Shown here: positions 1-8,474 of the stretch, piece by piece
Layout: each line of letters begins with the position of its first letter
Position numbering within the stretch: the first letter of the stretch is position 1
NCBI RefSeq assembly: GCF_001444425.1
Contig: NZ_CP013189.1
Span: 2,294,001 to 2,358,000 of the forward strand
Length of the DNA stretch: 64,000 bases
DNA from: Pseudohongiella spirulinae
GTDB lineage: Bacteria > Pseudomonadota > Gammaproteobacteria > Pseudomonadales > Pseudohongiellaceae
Direction of reading: 5' to 3'
Program-made: the position numbers and the translations under genes
The notes under the pieces: model-generated
Database searches by the model: none
The model's input: the letters and a program-made list of their open reading frames with translations, nothing else
What the model was told of the DNA's origin: nothing

Positions 1-270
1 GTAATCGCCGGCTTTAAAACGATCCGATCTGGATTCCACTACAATGCCAGCCGACTCACCCGTCATGACATCGCCTATCTCAAGCGGTTTGGCGTAGGAT
101 TTGACGTCATTCATACGACCGCGCATATAGGGATCCAGAGACAGCCAGATTACCTTGATTAATATCTGACCCGGCGCCAGCTCTGGCACATCCTCTTCCA
201 CCAGGCGAAAACAATCATCCGTTGGTTCACCCACTGGCCGCTGCGCCATAACCATCTTTCTGTTTTTCAT
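1..270 (-). CDS. NADP-dependent oxidoreductase, MDR family (3' end cut off by window)
   Basis: Only the first 90 codons are present; the gene runs off the left edge. The ATG at 270 follows a GGACAGGAGC Shine-Dalgarno stretch. The N-terminus reads MKNRKMVMAQRPVGEP and contains SLDPYMRGRM followed by GDVMTGESAGIVVES. This is the signature N-terminal GroES-like region of the zinc-independent medium-chain dehydrogenase/reductase group that includes E. coli CurA and prostaglandin/leukotriene reductases, which reduce alpha,beta-unsaturated ketones with NADPH. The nucleotide-binding half is outside the window, so the substrate cannot be judged. It lies 30 bp downstream of the aminotransferase gene on the same strand and may be co-transcribed with it. 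Confidence 0.85.
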   Translation of the reverse strand, partial: MKNRKMVMAQRPVGEPTDDCFRLVEEDVPELAPGQILIKVIWLSLDPYMRGRMNDVKSYAKPLEIGDVMTGESAGIVVESRSDRFKAGDY

Positions 271-300
271 CTGAACTGCTCCTGTCCTTATTAATGCATT

Positions 301-1521
301 TTAGGCTGTCCGCATACTAGCCCAGCACTTTGACTGCCACAAGGCTTGCAGTGCGGCGCGCAGCCGCTCGACGCCTTGCTGCCAAGTGACCGAGGTCAGT
401 ATCAGTGGCGGTAATAGGCGCACGACGCCGTTACGGGTCGGCGTCACAATCAGCCCCTGTTGTTGACAGGCCTCGGTCAAGGGCCAGACCAGATCGTGAT
501 CGGATAACTCAATCGCCAGCATCAACCCGATGCCACGCACCTCAGCGACAAGTTCAGGAAATTGTTGTTGCAGTTTATGCAGGTCAGTCAAGGCTTCGGC
601 ACCCAATAGCCTGACGTGTTGAGACATATTCTGTTGTTTAAGAAAGGCTGTTACTGCTGCAGCAACGGCGCAGGACAAAGGATTACCACAATAAGTACCA
701 CCATGATCTCCCAGCTCAACCCGTGCTGCATGTTCCTCCCGCATCGCCAGTGCGGCGAATGGCAGACCACCGGCTATCCCCTTCCCCATTGTCATCATAT
801 CTGGCACAAGACCATAACGCTCACAGGCAAAAAATTCACCGGTCCTGCAATAACCGGTCTGCACCTCATCAACAATCAGCAGGCAACCGTTGTTTTTGCA
901 CATCTGTTCCAATGACCTGAGATAGTCATGATCCAATGCTCTCACACCACCTTCGCCCTGCACTAATTCAATAATAACCGCAGCCAGCGGCACTTGCATG
1001 GCGGATTGCAATGGCTCTGTATCGTCGGCCGGAATGAAGTAATTGCCTGAGAGCCTCGGCAAATAGCGAGCAGGGTTCTCCGGCCCGCCGGACACCGACA
1101 GCGCTGCCAGTGTTCGCCCGTGAAAAGAACCCTCAAGTGCCAAAACTGATTCACGGCCGGTGATTTTTCGGGCCAACTTCAATGCGGCGTCATTCGCCTC
1201 GGCACCACTATTGGCAAACCAGATTTTTGTCAGTGCGTCGGGCAGCACCTCCTTCATCGCAGACATGAGAGCAGCCCTTGCCGGCGAATAGGTAAAACCT
1301 GAGTTTGGGTTTTGTATGATCCTGGAGGCCTGATCAGTCAGCGCTTCAAGAATGACCGGATGGTTATGTCCCAGACATACAACACCCCAACCCGACGAAA
1401 AATCAAGCAGAGCGTTGCCCTTTTCATCCCATACCGTAACTCCATCTCCACGTTCAATGACCAGTGGTTGCCGCCTGGTCACGGCAAGCCCGTATGTATC
1501 CTCAGTCTCCTGCACTTTCAT
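301..1521 (-). CDS. class III (acetylornithine-type) PLP aminotransferase
   Basis: PLP-dependent omega-aminotransferase of about 406 residues, the usual length for ArgD-like enzymes. Visible motifs are the N-terminal GWGVVCLGHNHP, the cofactor-phosphate segment FANSGAEANDAALKLAR, the Asp that contacts the PLP ring nitrogen in LLIVDEVQTGYCRTG, and the Schiff-base lysine in MTMGKGIAGGLPFA. A longer frame reaches 1608, but ATG 1521 has a strong GAGGAG site nine bases upstream, and the longer frame would be translated through the terminator hairpin at 1566-1600. The family also covers GABA, ornithine and diaminobutyrate aminotransferases, so the substrate is inferred only. No other arg gene lies in the window, and an MDR oxidoreductase follows. 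The leader with its terminator suggests attenuation or read-through control. Confidence 0.85.
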   Translation of the reverse strand: MKVQETEDTYGLAVTRRQPLVIERGDGVTVWDEKGNALLDFSSGWGVVCLGHNHPVILEALTDQASRIIQNPNSGFTYSPARAALMSAMKEVLPDALTKIWFANSGAEANDAALKLARKITGRESVLALEGSFHGRTLAALSVSGGPENPARYLPRLSGNYFIPADDTEPLQSAMQVPLAAVIIELVQGEGGVRALDHDYLRSLEQMCKNNGCLLIVDEVQTGYCRTGEFFACERYGLVPDMMTMGKGIAGGLPFAALAMREEHAARVELGDHGGTYCGNPLSCAVAAAVTAFLKQQNMSQHVRLLGAEALTDLHKLQQQFPELVAEVRGIGLMLAIELSDHDLVWPLTEACQQQGLIVTPTRNGVVRLLPPLILTSVTWQQGVERLRAALQALWQSKCWASMRTA

Positions 1522-1565
1522 GGTTTGCTCCTCATCTGCCGCATGGCACTTTTTAATGGCAAAAA

Positions 1566-1600
1566 AAAACCTCCGGAGGCGGTGGCCGCTCGGAGGTTTT
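1566..1600 (-). terminator. intrinsic terminator in the aminotransferase leader
   Basis: A perfect 10-bp inverted repeat (AAAACCTCCG / CGGAGGTTTT) encloses a 15-nt GC-rich loop that can itself fold. On the minus strand it ends in nine consecutive T (complement of 1561-1569), a textbook Rho-independent terminator. It lies 40 bp before the aminotransferase ATG and about 30 bp after the small ORF stop. It therefore either ends that short transcript or acts as a read-through or attenuation point for the aminotransferase. On the plus strand only four T follow the stem. Confidence 0.75.
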
Positions 1601-1632
1601 GACTTCAATTCTGAATCTGATTACTTAGAAAC

Positions 1633-1743
1633 TCAGCCTGTTCCTCCTGACCCACAAGCGCGCGCACGCGCCGCAGCACGCGCAGAGCGCGCCGCGTTTG
1701 CAGCTGCGATAGCAGATATGATGGCAGGCATCGACAGAGTCAT
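1633..1743 (-). CDS. small Ala/Arg-rich ORF upstream of the leader terminator (hypothetical)
   Basis: A 36-codon ORF starts at ATG 1743 and ends TGA at 1633. It begins MTLSMPAIISAIAAANAARS, continues with alternating Ala and Arg, and ends in a Gly-rich tail (ACGSGGTG). The N-terminal half is hydrophobic and could form an amphipathic or membrane-associated helix; the rest is basic. No good Shine-Dalgarno site precedes it. A perfect terminator follows about 30 bp beyond the stop, which makes an independent short transcript plausible. I do not recognise the family. The plus strand is also open here, so coding on the minus strand is an inference from the terminator position. Confidence 0.35.
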   Translation of the reverse strand: MTLSMPAIISAIAAANAARSARAAARARACGSGGTG

Positions 1744-1854
1744 TTGATTTAATTCAATGATCAGAGAGCTGCGCAATGTATTTGATGGAAGCTATTGATG
1801 TCAATACCCGGCCTTAGTAAAGTTAGTGGATCATCGCTCTGTCAGGGTTCCTGT

Positions 1855-3300
1855 ATGCGAAACGTCTCACTGAAATCCGCTGCTCTGATTGCAGCGCTTT
1901 GCACAGGTATCACCCTGGGTGAAGCCGCTGAAGACAATCGCCAGGAATTGAGCGAACGGGTAGAGAAACTGAATCAGCTGCGGGCAGAGCTGCAGAGCCT
2001 CCAGGAAACGGAGGGCACTTACAGCAATGCCCTGCTACCTCTATATGCACAACTGACAGAGGCGTTGATCGATGCCCGCGCCTACGACGAAGCGCTCGAG
2101 GTGCTTGAGCAGCATCAGCAGCTGATCAAGATCCATGAGGGGCTGCATGCCGAAGCTCAGATTGATGTCGTCCTCAAGCAGTTGGAGGTGCTGGCCAGCT
2201 CAGGACTGTGGGACTCGCTTTATGATCGCCTGAGTCACCTGGAATGGATCCAGCAACGGGCATCCGATCGCAATCTGGAACAACGTGTAGATGGATTAAA
2301 ACAGCTCAGCGGATGGGTTCAGGTATTGTTGCAACAGGGCCCCCGCAATGAGGAATGGCGCTACCTTCTTCGTCTGAGAGATCTGGAATCACAAAGCTAT
2401 AAGCTGGTCGACGACAACGCCACCGATGCAGACAAGGAGTTACTGGACCAGCTTCAATATGACCTGGCGCAATCTGAGCTGTATATCGCACTGGCCATGG
2501 CGACACCCGGCGAAACCAGCCGACTGCTGATCAACCATGAACTGAATCTGCAGACTTCTGCATTCACGCCGCCGCGCCAGATGGTTTCTGTGAGCGATGT
2601 GGAGAGAGCCTATGGTGCCCGCGCCAGTTCGGTTATAGAACGGGCTCACCGGACGGCGATGAATCGCCACTACAGTTTGATAAAAGAAATAGCCGGGCGT
2701 CAGGACAATGATCCTCTGACCCAGGCAACGATGGAGATCTATCTGGGCGATTCCGTGCTGCTGCGACAGCAATATGAGCTTCGCCCTCTGGGCAACAGCG
2801 GCCCTACCCGCGGCTCCAGCAATATTGGCAGTGCCGGCAGTCATTACGATGAAGCATGGCAACTATTTCTCGAAGCCGGCATTACCGAAAGTCAATTAAA
2901 CGCCTTTTTCGCCTGCCCCATGCTGCTGCCCATGCCATCACTGACAACTCGTCTGGGTTTTGATAATCCGCCATGTACGCAGCTCGCTGATGGCACCATA
3001 GAGTTGCCGGAGGTGCTTGTCACGGAAGACCGCTCTCCCGGCTTGATCTATCATAATCTGGAACAAACGCGCAGCAATAGCACTCTGGAGGGCGTCCGGG
3101 TTCAGGTCAGCTTTACAGTCGGTGTCAATGGGCAGGCCAGCCGTATTCAGTCGACCAGCGCTGAACCGGATACGGTCAGCGTTCGCATCCGGGGACGCGA
3201 CGCCTTGCAACAAATGCAGTTTCGACCAGCGTTGGAGAATGGCCGTAGCAAGCGTCAGCAGAACGTCCGCATCACCATGATCAGCCTTAACGCCGACTGA
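1855..3300 (+). CDS. secreted protein with C-terminal TonB-like domain
   Basis: About 481 residues from ATG 1855; the frame is open back to 1795, but 1855 gives a clean signal peptide (MRNVSLKSAALIAALCTGIT, then Gly-Glu-Ala-Ala). The N-terminal half is helical and TPR-like, with many Leu/Ala/Glu repeats between about 30 and 200. The last 75 residues (LEGVRVQVSFTVGVNGQASR, later LQQMQFRPALENGR) match the TonB C-terminal fold of energy-transducer-like proteins, with the usual V.F.V...G and F.PA..NG pattern. No TonB membrane anchor or Pro-rich spanner is present, and no exbB/exbD is nearby, so a periplasmic protein that reuses the TonB-C fold is more likely than a true TonB. Its 3' end overlaps the convergent CoA-transferase gene by 14 bp. 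Confidence 0.75.
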   Translation: MRNVSLKSAALIAALCTGITLGEAAEDNRQELSERVEKLNQLRAELQSLQETEGTYSNALLPLYAQLTEALIDARAYDEALEVLEQHQQLIKIHEGLHAEAQIDVVLKQLEVLASSGLWDSLYDRLSHLEWIQQRASDRNLEQRVDGLKQLSGWVQVLLQQGPRNEEWRYLLRLRDLESQSYKLVDDNATDADKELLDQLQYDLAQSELYIALAMATPGETSRLLINHELNLQTSAFTPPRQMVSVSDVERAYGARASSVIERAHRTAMNRHYSLIKEIAGRQDNDPLTQATMEIYLGDSVLLRQQYELRPLGNSGPTRGSSNIGSAGSHYDEAWQLFLEAGITESQLNAFFACPMLLPMPSLTTRLGFDNPPCTQLADGTIELPEVLVTEDRSPGLIYHNLEQTRSNSTLEGVRVQVSFTVGVNGQASRIQSTSAEPDTVSVRIRGRDALQQMQFRPALENGRSKRQQNVRITMISLNAD

Positions 3301-4477
3301 GCGGCACAATGCCAGCATCAATCAAATTCTGTACTTGTTCCTCACTGAAGCCGGCGTCCTTAAGAATTTTCTGACTGTGTTCACTGAAAACGGGCGGCAA
3401 TGTCCTGACAGAGCCAGGAGTTCTTGAGAACTTGATGGGAATGCCAGTCATTTTGTACCAGTCTTTCTCGACGATCATTTTGCGGTGCCGCGTATGAGCA
3501 TGTGCTACAACCTGAGCGGTATTGTATATAGGCCCCGAAGGCAAACCCGCCGCCAGCAGCTGCTCGGCAAGTTCGGCACCATCCAGGCGAATCAGTCGGC
3601 TTTCCAGCTCGACTTTGAGTACGGCACGGTTTGCCACTCTGCTCGCATTGCTGACAAAACGGGCATCATCCAACAGCTCGGGCGCTTCGATAAACTGGCA
3701 AAGTTTCTCAAATGCCCGGTTATTACCGGCGCCAATAAAAATATCCACAGTGCGCGTTCTGAAGGTTTCGTATGGGCTGATATTGGGATGAGCATTTCCG
3801 GTCGGCACCGGAATGTCTCCTGACATATTAAAGTTAACAACATGCGGGTGCATCAGCGAAACAGCACAATCAAACAGTGTCATATCGATATACTGGCCCA
3901 AGCCTGAGTGTTGGCGCTCCAGCGCGGCCATCAGGATGGCAACGGCAGAATAAAGTCCCGTTCCCATATCTACCATGGCAACACCCAGTCGCGTCGGCTC
4001 TCCGCCCTGAACACCATTAACACTGAACCACCCGGCCATGGCCTGCACAATCGCATCATAACCCGGCGCACCACCCAGAGGTCCGTCGCTGCCAAAGCCA
4101 CTGATTCGACAATGAATCAGGCGAGGGAATTGTGCAGACAAAACCTCGTGATACCCCAGCCCCCACTTTTCCATGGTGCCGGGTTTGTAGTTCTCGATCA
4201 GCACATCAGCGTTTGCCAACAACTGCAGCAATACATCTCTGCCCGCCTGCTGAGTCAGATCCAGTGCCATGGCTTCTTTATTGCGGTTCACGCCGATAAA
4301 ATAAGCTGCATCATCTCCATGAAACGGGGGGCCCCAGTCCCTGACTTCATCACCCTGTGGCGGTTCGATCTTGATAACCCGGGCGCCATGATCAGCCAAC
4401 ACCTGGGTGCAATACGGGCCTCCGAGCACACGTGTCAAATCAACAACTTTAAGTCCGGCCAGAGCACCAGTGTTCAT
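3287..4477 (-). CDS. CaiB/BaiF family (class III) CoA-transferase
   Basis: This 396-residue protein has the family N-terminus (LAGLKVVDLTRVLGGPYCTQ, then LADHGARVIKIEPP) and the conserved VNRNKEAMALDL, ADVLIENYKPGTMEKWGLGY and FGSDGPLGGAPGYDAIVQA segments. The catalytic aspartate that forms the CoA-anhydride intermediate is Asp170 in GVAMVDMGTGLYSA, matching Asp169 of formyl-CoA transferase. These enzymes move CoA between carboxylic acids such as oxalate/formate, succinate/glutarate or carnitine/butyrobetaine. The closest flavour by motif is succinyl-CoA:glutarate or formyl-CoA transferase, but no acyl-CoA dehydrogenase or decarboxylase partner lies alongside, so the acyl substrate is open. 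ubiC lies directly upstream on the same strand, with a 4-bp gap to this start. Confidence 0.9.
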   Translation of the reverse strand: MNTGALAGLKVVDLTRVLGGPYCTQVLADHGARVIKIEPPQGDEVRDWGPPFHGDDAAYFIGVNRNKEAMALDLTQQAGRDVLLQLLANADVLIENYKPGTMEKWGLGYHEVLSAQFPRLIHCRISGFGSDGPLGGAPGYDAIVQAMAGWFSVNGVQGGEPTRLGVAMVDMGTGLYSAVAILMAALERQHSGLGQYIDMTLFDCAVSLMHPHVVNFNMSGDIPVPTGNAHPNISPYETFRTRTVDIFIGAGNNRAFEKLCQFIEAPELLDDARFVSNASRVANRAVLKVELESRLIRLDGAELAEQLLAAGLPSGPIYNTAQVVAHAHTRHRKMIVEKDWYKMTGIPIKFSRTPGSVRTLPPVFSEHSQKILKDAGFSEEQVQNLIDAGIVPLSRR

Positions 4478-4481
4478 ATCG

Positions 4482-5024
4482 TCAAATCCTGAGTCCCAAT
4501 TGCGACTGCATCTCGGGCAAGAAGAATTCAGCCACTATAAGCGGTCGATTTTGTAATGTGAAGACAGAGCGGCGACCCCAGCACTCATCAAGGTGCAGAA
4601 GTTCCGGCTCACTACGACGTAATGAGGGCTGCTCAAACAGGAAGCCACCCAGAGGTTTGTCCCGGAGACGTGACAGTTGTCGCAGCGAACCTTTCATGCT
4701 GCTGTAGGGAATCAATGAGTGGGCGGCCACCCATGGCCGACCGAACAGACATAGCTCAACATGGCGCGACCAGAGTGGCTGACAGGCTTTACCGGCCGCC
4801 AACAGCTGCTGATGACGCGCACTGCCTCTTATCCAGCCCTCATGCAGGACATTGACTCTGAATGACCCCTGAGACATCAATTTGAGCCGACGTGTCAGCG
4901 ACCCATGGTCAAGCAACCAGTCACGCCATAGCGGGCCGGGTCCGGGCCAAATCTTTTGTACGGGTCGCCAGTTTCCTTCAGAGTCGGCCCTGAAGTCGCT
5001 GACAAATGTATCTAACTGAAACAC
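4482..5024 (-). CDS. ubiC: chorismate--pyruvate lyase
   Basis: UbiC splits chorismate into 4-hydroxybenzoate and pyruvate, the first committed step of ubiquinone synthesis, in the cytoplasm. The protein shows LWRDWLLDHGSLTRRLKL near the N-terminus, the helix WVAAHSLIPYSSMKGSLRQL, then LRDKPLGGFLF and a C-terminal RPLIVAEFFLP, all typical of the family. The frame is open up to 5189, inside the OmpA gene. I start it at GTG 5024, just after the OmpA terminator: this gives 180 residues, the normal family length, and has AGAGAG upstream. There is no in-frame ATG near this point. ubiA, a common neighbour, is absent, and the CoA-transferase gene follows instead. Confidence 0.85.
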   Translation of the reverse strand: MFQLDTFVSDFRADSEGNWRPVQKIWPGPGPLWRDWLLDHGSLTRRLKLMSQGSFRVNVLHEGWIRGSARHQQLLAAGKACQPLWSRHVELCLFGRPWVAAHSLIPYSSMKGSLRQLSRLRDKPLGGFLFEQPSLRRSEPELLHLDECWGRRSVFTLQNRPLIVAEFFLPEMQSQLGLRI

Positions 5025-5041
5025 ACCTGCTCTCTGAACAA

Positions 5042-5080
5042 CAAAGCTCCCTGCTGCCTTATGGGCAACAGGGAGCTTTG
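5042..5080 (-). terminator. hairpin terminator after the OmpA-like gene
   Basis: A perfect 12-bp inverted repeat (CAAAGCTCCCTG / CAGGGAGCTTTG) encloses a 15-nt loop and starts about 24 bp beyond the OmpA-like stop codon. On the minus strand the descending arm is followed only by TTGTT, so the U-tract is weak. Its location between a highly expressed porin gene and ubiC fits partial termination with some read-through into ubiC. Confidence 0.6.
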
Positions 5081-5103
5081 CGGAGGTAACGTCAACTGAA
5101 CGA

Positions 5104-6153
5104 TCAGTTACGGGTTTGCGGGCGCTGGACCGTCGTTGACAGCGCACTTTCAACCCGACGATTACGAATGCGACCGTCCATCGTATCATTACTCACTACG
5201 GGTCGCGCTTCACCGTAACCCACCGCACTGATGCGTGCCGGGTTAACACCAAAGCGATCTATCAGCACCTGACGGACAGCATTGGCACGTCGCTCTGACA
5301 GACCCTGGTTGTAGTCTTCCTCACCCATGCTGCAGGTGTGACCTTCAAGCTCCGCAATGACATCATCATGCTGTGACAGGAAGTCAGCGACACGGCGGAT
5401 ATCATCAAAATATTCCGGCTTGACTACTGACTGATCAAAGTCAAACTGAACGCTCAGTTCAATACGTGCCACTTCTTCGATCACAATCGGGCAACCGCGC
5501 TCATCAACGGCATAGTTACGCGGAGTATTCGGGCATGCATCACGGCTGTCTGGCACACCATCACCGTCCGAATCCGGATCAACCGGTGCAGCAGGAGGTG
5601 GTGTCGATGCCGCTACCCGCTCAGTCACAGGCGCTGCACCCAGACGGAACAGCAGGCCGGTGTCGATACCAAAGTCATAGGTATTATCATCAAACCCAAA
5701 GAACGTTCGTGCTGTGGTTCGCCATTCTACACGGTCGCTGAAGCGATAGCGCAGACCAGCGCCCAGGTTTGCCGTCGTTTCCTGATCACTGGAGAAATCA
5801 CTGTCGCCAATACCACCCACAAAATAGGGCGAAAAGGAACCTATCGAATTATCAAGCGTGTAGAGCAAATCCAGGCGCAGCGCCCGCAGGCGATCACGAC
5901 CAGCCAATGTGTTCATGTTGATGCGTGTAAAGTTCAGCTCAGCAGCAAGATTATCAGTCAGCCCATAACCCAGACCAATGGTATAACCGGTTTCTTCGTC
6001 AGACTGGCGCTCGCTGTCAAAATCCATCCACTGAACACCAGGTACTATGTAAAAGCGCCCTTCATCGGCCAGCGCGGGTTGTGCCGAAAATGCCACCAGA
6101 CCTGAGGCCAGTGTAGCTGCCAGTCCCATCTTGCGTAATGATACAAAATTCAT
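5104..6153 (-). CDS. OmpA family outer membrane protein
   Basis: 349 residues. A signal peptide (MNFVSLRKMGLAATLASGLV, cleavage near ALA-DE) is followed by an eight-stranded OmpA beta-barrel at about 30-180. Next comes a Pro-rich linker, a calcium-binding thrombospondin-3 style segment (DPDSDGDGVPDSRDACPNTP) and a C-terminal OmpA/MotB peptidoglycan-binding domain at about 230-340 (VQFDFDQSVVKPEYFDDI, later NQGLSERRANAVRQVL). The domain anchors the outer membrane to peptidoglycan. One oddity: the position of E. coli OmpA Asp271, which binds diaminopimelate, is Cys here (EGHTCSMGEEDY), while the Arg286 equivalent in LSERRA is kept. The gene is monocistronic, divergent from phoB and closed by a hairpin terminator. 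Confidence 0.92.
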   Translation of the reverse strand: MNFVSLRKMGLAATLASGLVAFSAQPALADEGRFYIVPGVQWMDFDSERQSDEETGYTIGLGYGLTDNLAAELNFTRINMNTLAGRDRLRALRLDLLYTLDNSIGSFSPYFVGGIGDSDFSSDQETTANLGAGLRYRFSDRVEWRTTARTFFGFDDNTYDFGIDTGLLFRLGAAPVTERVAASTPPPAAPVDPDSDGDGVPDSRDACPNTPRNYAVDERGCPIVIEEVARIELSVQFDFDQSVVKPEYFDDIRRVADFLSQHDDVIAELEGHTCSMGEEDYNQGLSERRANAVRQVLIDRFGVNPARISAVGYGEARPVVSNDTMDGRIRNRRVESALSTTVQRPQTRN

Positions 6154-6310
6154 AATCCCTCCTGCGTCCTCTTGGACAAAACTGCGTGAGCGGTCACCAG
6201 CAAATTGATGACTTCCAGACCGCGAATTATAGCTCAGTCAGACTCTGAAATCACAGGCAACTCGAGATATCTTGATTCAACCCTGATCGTGGCAGGTTTT
6301 TGCTGCCTTT

Positions 6311-6346
6311 ATGTCATAAAAATGTAATATTGCACTGGTCTAATAT
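6311..6346 (+). promoter_or_regulatory. Pho box and -10 element of phoB
   Basis: ATGTCATAAAAATGTAAT at 6311-6328 closely matches the PhoB-binding consensus (two TGTCA-type half-sites 11 bp apart). A TAATAT -10 hexamer lies at 6341-6346, twelve bases further, the spacing expected when the Pho box replaces the -35 element. This indicates autoregulation of phoBR under phosphate starvation. Confidence 0.65.
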
Positions 6347-6377
6347 CGTCACATTGGATATTTCAGGTATTTTTCAA

Positions 6378-7091
6378 ATGAGTAAAGAGCCCACCATCCT
6401 GATTGTCGACGACGAGCCCGCCATACGGGACATGATTGGCATAGCATTGGATACCGCAGGGTTCAACAGCCTTGAGGCCGAAAGCGCCCTGGAGGCGCAC
6501 GTCAATATAGTTGATAAGCGCCCTGATCTGGTTCTGCTGGACTGGATGCTGCCCGGCGGCAGTGGCATTGAGCTGGCACGTCGCCTTAAACGCGAAGAAC
6601 TAACAGCTGATATCCCGATTATCATGTTGACTGCCAAAACCAGCGAAGACAACAAAGTTCAGGGGCTGGATGTTGGCGTCGATGACTATGTTACCAAACC
6701 GTTCTCCCCTCGCGAACTTATAGCCCGAATCAAGGCCGTATTGCGCCGTAGCACAGGCAATCTGCGCGACAAGCCAATACGCGTATTCGACCTGGAGCTG
6801 GATCCGGGCAGTCACCGGGTAACGATAGACGAAAAGGCTGTCGACATGGGGCCTACCGAATATCGTTTGCTGCACTTCTTCATGACCCATCCCGAGAAAG
6901 TATTCTCCCGGGATCACATTCAGGATCAGGTTTGGGGCGCCAATGTTTATCTGGAAGAGCGGACTGTCGATGTCCACATCGGACGCCTGCGTAAAGCTTT
7001 GACAGCTGCCTCCAGTTCCGGCATCAATTATGCTGGCCTGATTCAGACAGTGCGGGGCGCGGGTTATAGATTCTCGACAAAACCGCAATAA
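6378..7091 (+). CDS. phoB: phosphate regulon response regulator PhoB
   Basis: This is a 237-residue OmpR-type response regulator from ATG 6378; the frame extends to 6300, but MSKEPTILIVDDEP is the family N-terminus. The receiver domain (1-125) has the acidic pair Asp11/Asp12, the phospho-acceptor Asp55 in LVLLDWMLPGGSG, Thr85 and Lys107 (DYVTKPFSP). The winged-helix DNA-binding domain (about 135-235) carries MGPTEYRLLHFFMTHPEKVF and RTVDVHIGRLRKAL. PhoR phosphorylates it when phosphate is low, and it then binds Pho boxes. Assignment as PhoB rather than a generic OmpR-type regulator rests on the sequence, the adjacent phoR-phoU and the upstream Pho box. Confidence 0.95.
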   Translation: MSKEPTILIVDDEPAIRDMIGIALDTAGFNSLEAESALEAHVNIVDKRPDLVLLDWMLPGGSGIELARRLKREELTADIPIIMLTAKTSEDNKVQGLDVGVDDYVTKPFSPRELIARIKAVLRRSTGNLRDKPIRVFDLELDPGSHRVTIDEKAVDMGPTEYRLLHFFMTHPEKVFSRDHIQDQVWGANVYLEERTVDVHIGRLRKALTAASSSGINYAGLIQTVRGAGYRFSTKPQ

Positions 7092-7140
7092 GCGCCTATC
7101 GTTCTGTTCCAGACTCACTAACTGACAGCAGGTTTCTTGT

Positions 7141-8457
7141 TTGTTCTCTGACTGGTACTCAGCGCTAAGGCGCCTGGCTCTGATCTTTTCGGCCCTGTTC
7201 GCAACAGGCTGGCTGCTCGGCGCACCGGCGACGGTTACGCTGGCGGGAGTGCTGATTTATCTGTTGTACCATCTCCGTCAACTGCGAAAACTCTATAACT
7301 GGCTGAAGCATAACGAAGTTTCTGAACCCACCACGCCACCCGAAGGGCGCGGCATCTGGGGTTATGTGTTTGACGCCATGTATCTACTACAGCGACGCGA
7401 GCACGAGGCAATCGCTGACCTGCGTGGCATCATCAACAAAGCCCAGGAATCCACGGCCGTTCTGGAAATGGCCGTCATCATGATCAATGGCAAGGGAGGA
7501 CTGGTCTGGTGGAATCCGGCAGCCAACCGCCTGCTGGGTTTCCAGTCGCCAAAAGATCAAAACCAGCCCGTTATCAACCTGATACGGGAGCCTCAATTCA
7601 TTGAATATTTCAATCGCGGCTTGTACAAAAGCCCGCTGAAACTAAACTCGCCGATTAACTCCAGTCTGATGCTTGAATTTCAGATAACCAGCTTTGGTGA
7701 GGGAGAGAGACTTATGCTGGTTCGTGATATCTCTCAACTACATAAACTGGAAATGATGCGCAAAGACTTTGTGGGCAACGTTTCTCACGAGTTACGAACT
7801 CCAATCACAGTGATTACCGGCTACCTGGAAACCATGCTGGACGACAAAGATAATTTGCCTAAACGCTGGGTGCGCCCCATAGAGCAGATGTCACAGCAGT
7901 CGCATCGCATGGAAAATATAATTCGCGACCTGCTGACTCTCTCGCAACTTGAGACACGCTCAGCTTCCAAGCAACAGAGTGACATTAAACTGGCATCTTT
8001 GCTGCGGGATATCAAACGAGACGCTGAGCAGGTGTTTACTGACAAGAAACAACAATTTCACCTTGCGTGCGAAGATAGTACACAGATTCGCGGCAACATG
8101 AACGAACTCTACAGCGCCATTTCCAATCTGGTTCTCAATGCAGCCAAGTACACTCAGCCAGAAGGAGAAATACGACTTACTGTGCAGCACACAACCGACG
8201 GCGGCCTTGACGTTATCATCTCGGACAATGGTCCCGGCATCGCGGCGCAACATATTCCCCGGCTTACCGAGCGTTTCTATCGGGTTGATGAAAGCCGGTC
8301 CACTGACACTGGCGGCACAGGCCTTGGACTGGCTATCGTTAAACACGTTCTGGCCAGGCATGATGCCAGATTGAATATCAAAAGCGAAGTAGGGAAAGGC
8401 AGTGATTTTATCTGTCACTTTCCGCCCGAGAGGATCTCTCGAGCGGCGATCGACTGA
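7141..8457 (+). CDS. phoR: phosphate regulon sensor histidine kinase PhoR
   Basis: 438 residues from TTG 7141, with AGCAGG just upstream and no closer in-frame ATG. Two hydrophobic segments at about 10-45 anchor it without a large periplasmic domain, as in E. coli PhoR. A PAS region follows (about 105-205, MIINGKGGLVWWNPAANRLL), then the HisKA dimerisation box with the phosphorylated His (FVGNVSHELRTPITVITGYL) and a HATPase_c domain with N, G1 and G2 boxes (LVLNAAKYT, ISDNGPGIA, GGTGLGLAIVK). It phosphorylates and dephosphorylates PhoB in response to the Pst/PhoU state. It follows phoB after a 49-bp gap and is almost certainly in the same transcript. Confidence 0.95.
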   Translation: MFSDWYSALRRLALIFSALFATGWLLGAPATVTLAGVLIYLLYHLRQLRKLYNWLKHNEVSEPTTPPEGRGIWGYVFDAMYLLQRREHEAIADLRGIINKAQESTAVLEMAVIMINGKGGLVWWNPAANRLLGFQSPKDQNQPVINLIREPQFIEYFNRGLYKSPLKLNSPINSSLMLEFQITSFGEGERLMLVRDISQLHKLEMMRKDFVGNVSHELRTPITVITGYLETMLDDKDNLPKRWVRPIEQMSQQSHRMENIIRDLLTLSQLETRSASKQQSDIKLASLLRDIKRDAEQVFTDKKQQFHLACEDSTQIRGNMNELYSAISNLVLNAAKYTQPEGEIRLTVQHTTDGGLDVIISDNGPGIAAQHIPRLTERFYRVDESRSTDTGGTGLGLAIVKHVLARHDARLNIKSEVGKGSDFICHFPPERISRAAID

Positions 8458-8474
8458 CTTGAATAACCCGGGTT

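Noticed and set aside
1352-1747. 131-codon plus-strand ORF across the aminotransferase leader
   Set aside because: Most of it is antisense to the aminotransferase; its C-terminal part mirrors the minus-strand small ORF, and the terminator orientation favours the minus strand.
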